From Coxiellaceae bacterium (GTDB lineage Bacteria; Pseudomonadota; Gammaproteobacteria; Coxiellales; Coxiellaceae), in NCBI GenBank assembly GCA_029212925.1, contig JARGOB010000003.1, forward strand, positions 62,001-126,000: a stretch of DNA of 64,000 nucleotides. Reading direction: 5' to 3'. Every line of letters starts with the position of its first letter. Position 1 is the first letter of the stretch. Below the pieces are notes generated by a model. It saw only the letters and a list, made by a program, of their open reading frames with translations, had not been told where the DNA came from and did no database searches. This document shows positions 63,922 through 64,000 of the stretch, in pieces. A program made the translations under genes and the position numbers.

Positions 63922-64000
63922 AAGACTTGTATTTGGCACATCTTGAACGAAAACACTCACTCAAAATCCTCAGGTATTAGTTATACATTCCGGTTTCTCG

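Noticed and set aside
63855-64000. tRNA gene after csrA
   Set aside because: Relatives often have tRNA-Ser here, but I see no cloverleaf arms or TTC loop before the window ends.
1-64000. CRISPR arrays, rRNA operons or prophage
   Set aside because: No regularly spaced short direct repeats, rRNA sequence or phage structural genes were seen.

Overview
The window is a stretch of gammaproteobacterial chromosome of moderate to low GC. It carries conserved core blocks (scpB-rluB at the left end; recA-recX-alaS-lysC-csrA at the right end) with an unusual density of host-interaction-type genes between them. RCC1-like, Sel1-like, ankyrin, DM9, ADP-ribosyltransferase-like and low-complexity proteins, a PmrA/PmrB-like two-component pair, and a recA promoter without a canonical LexA box all suggest a host-associated member of the Legionellales (Legionella/Coxiella/Berkiella/Aquicella type). 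The genus cannot be fixed from this sequence, and no secretion-system gene is in the window.

Layout. 1-2.3 kb: the 3' end of scpB, whose acidic C-terminal extension contains two identical copies of a palindromic REP-like repeat read in frame, then rluB and a convergent unknown gene. 2.3-8.9 kb: miaE, an RCC1-like gene, an IS91-type transposase remnant, a second miaE copy with an internal deletion, a Sel1-like gene and an AAA/DUF234-type ATPase. 9-24.3 kb: leucine/isovalerate catabolism genes, all on the minus strand in the usual order (isovaleryl-CoA dehydrogenase, thiolase, MCC beta, methylglutaconyl-CoA hydratase, MCC alpha), but separated by unrelated inserts. One insert is an ADP-ribosyltransferase-like gene plus three related low-complexity genes. 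The other holds two DM9-repeat secreted proteins, a cupin dioxygenase, an MltB-type transglycosylase and a hydrolase. 24.4-29 kb: a methyltransferase-like gene, pyrD, a putative CE-clan cysteine-protease-like protein and an unknown. 29-41 kb: an EnvZ/OmpR-type pair divergent from a Spy/CpxP-like gene, a 5'-nucleotidase, an AddA/AddB-like repair nuclease pair, and a QseC/QseB (PmrB/PmrA)-type pair. 41-58 kb: the large NAD-glutamate dehydrogenase, a dehalogenase-fold protein lacking its nucleophile, a small lipoprotein, a 1061-residue ankyrin protein, several unknown proteins, and a 1016-residue protein with a C-terminal poly(A)-polymerase/CCA-enzyme-like domain. 58-64 kb: recA, recX, alaS, lysC, csrA.

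Two patterns tie the accessory genes together. (1) Three of them (RCC1-like and two of the low-complexity paralogues) have the same 33-bp promoter layout: CTTAAG, 5 nt, GTTAAT, 10 nt, TAnnnT. The CE-clan candidate has a degenerate version. The half-sites resemble the tandem PmrA box known to control Dot/Icm effectors in Legionella and Coxiella, and a PmrA-like regulator is encoded at 40.4-41.1 kb. (2) All thirteen effector-like proteins without a signal peptide begin with Met-Arg or Met-X-Arg, which is rare among the core genes here. Together these suggest a dispersed, co-regulated set of candidate secreted effectors. This is inference and needs the searches listed under the findings.
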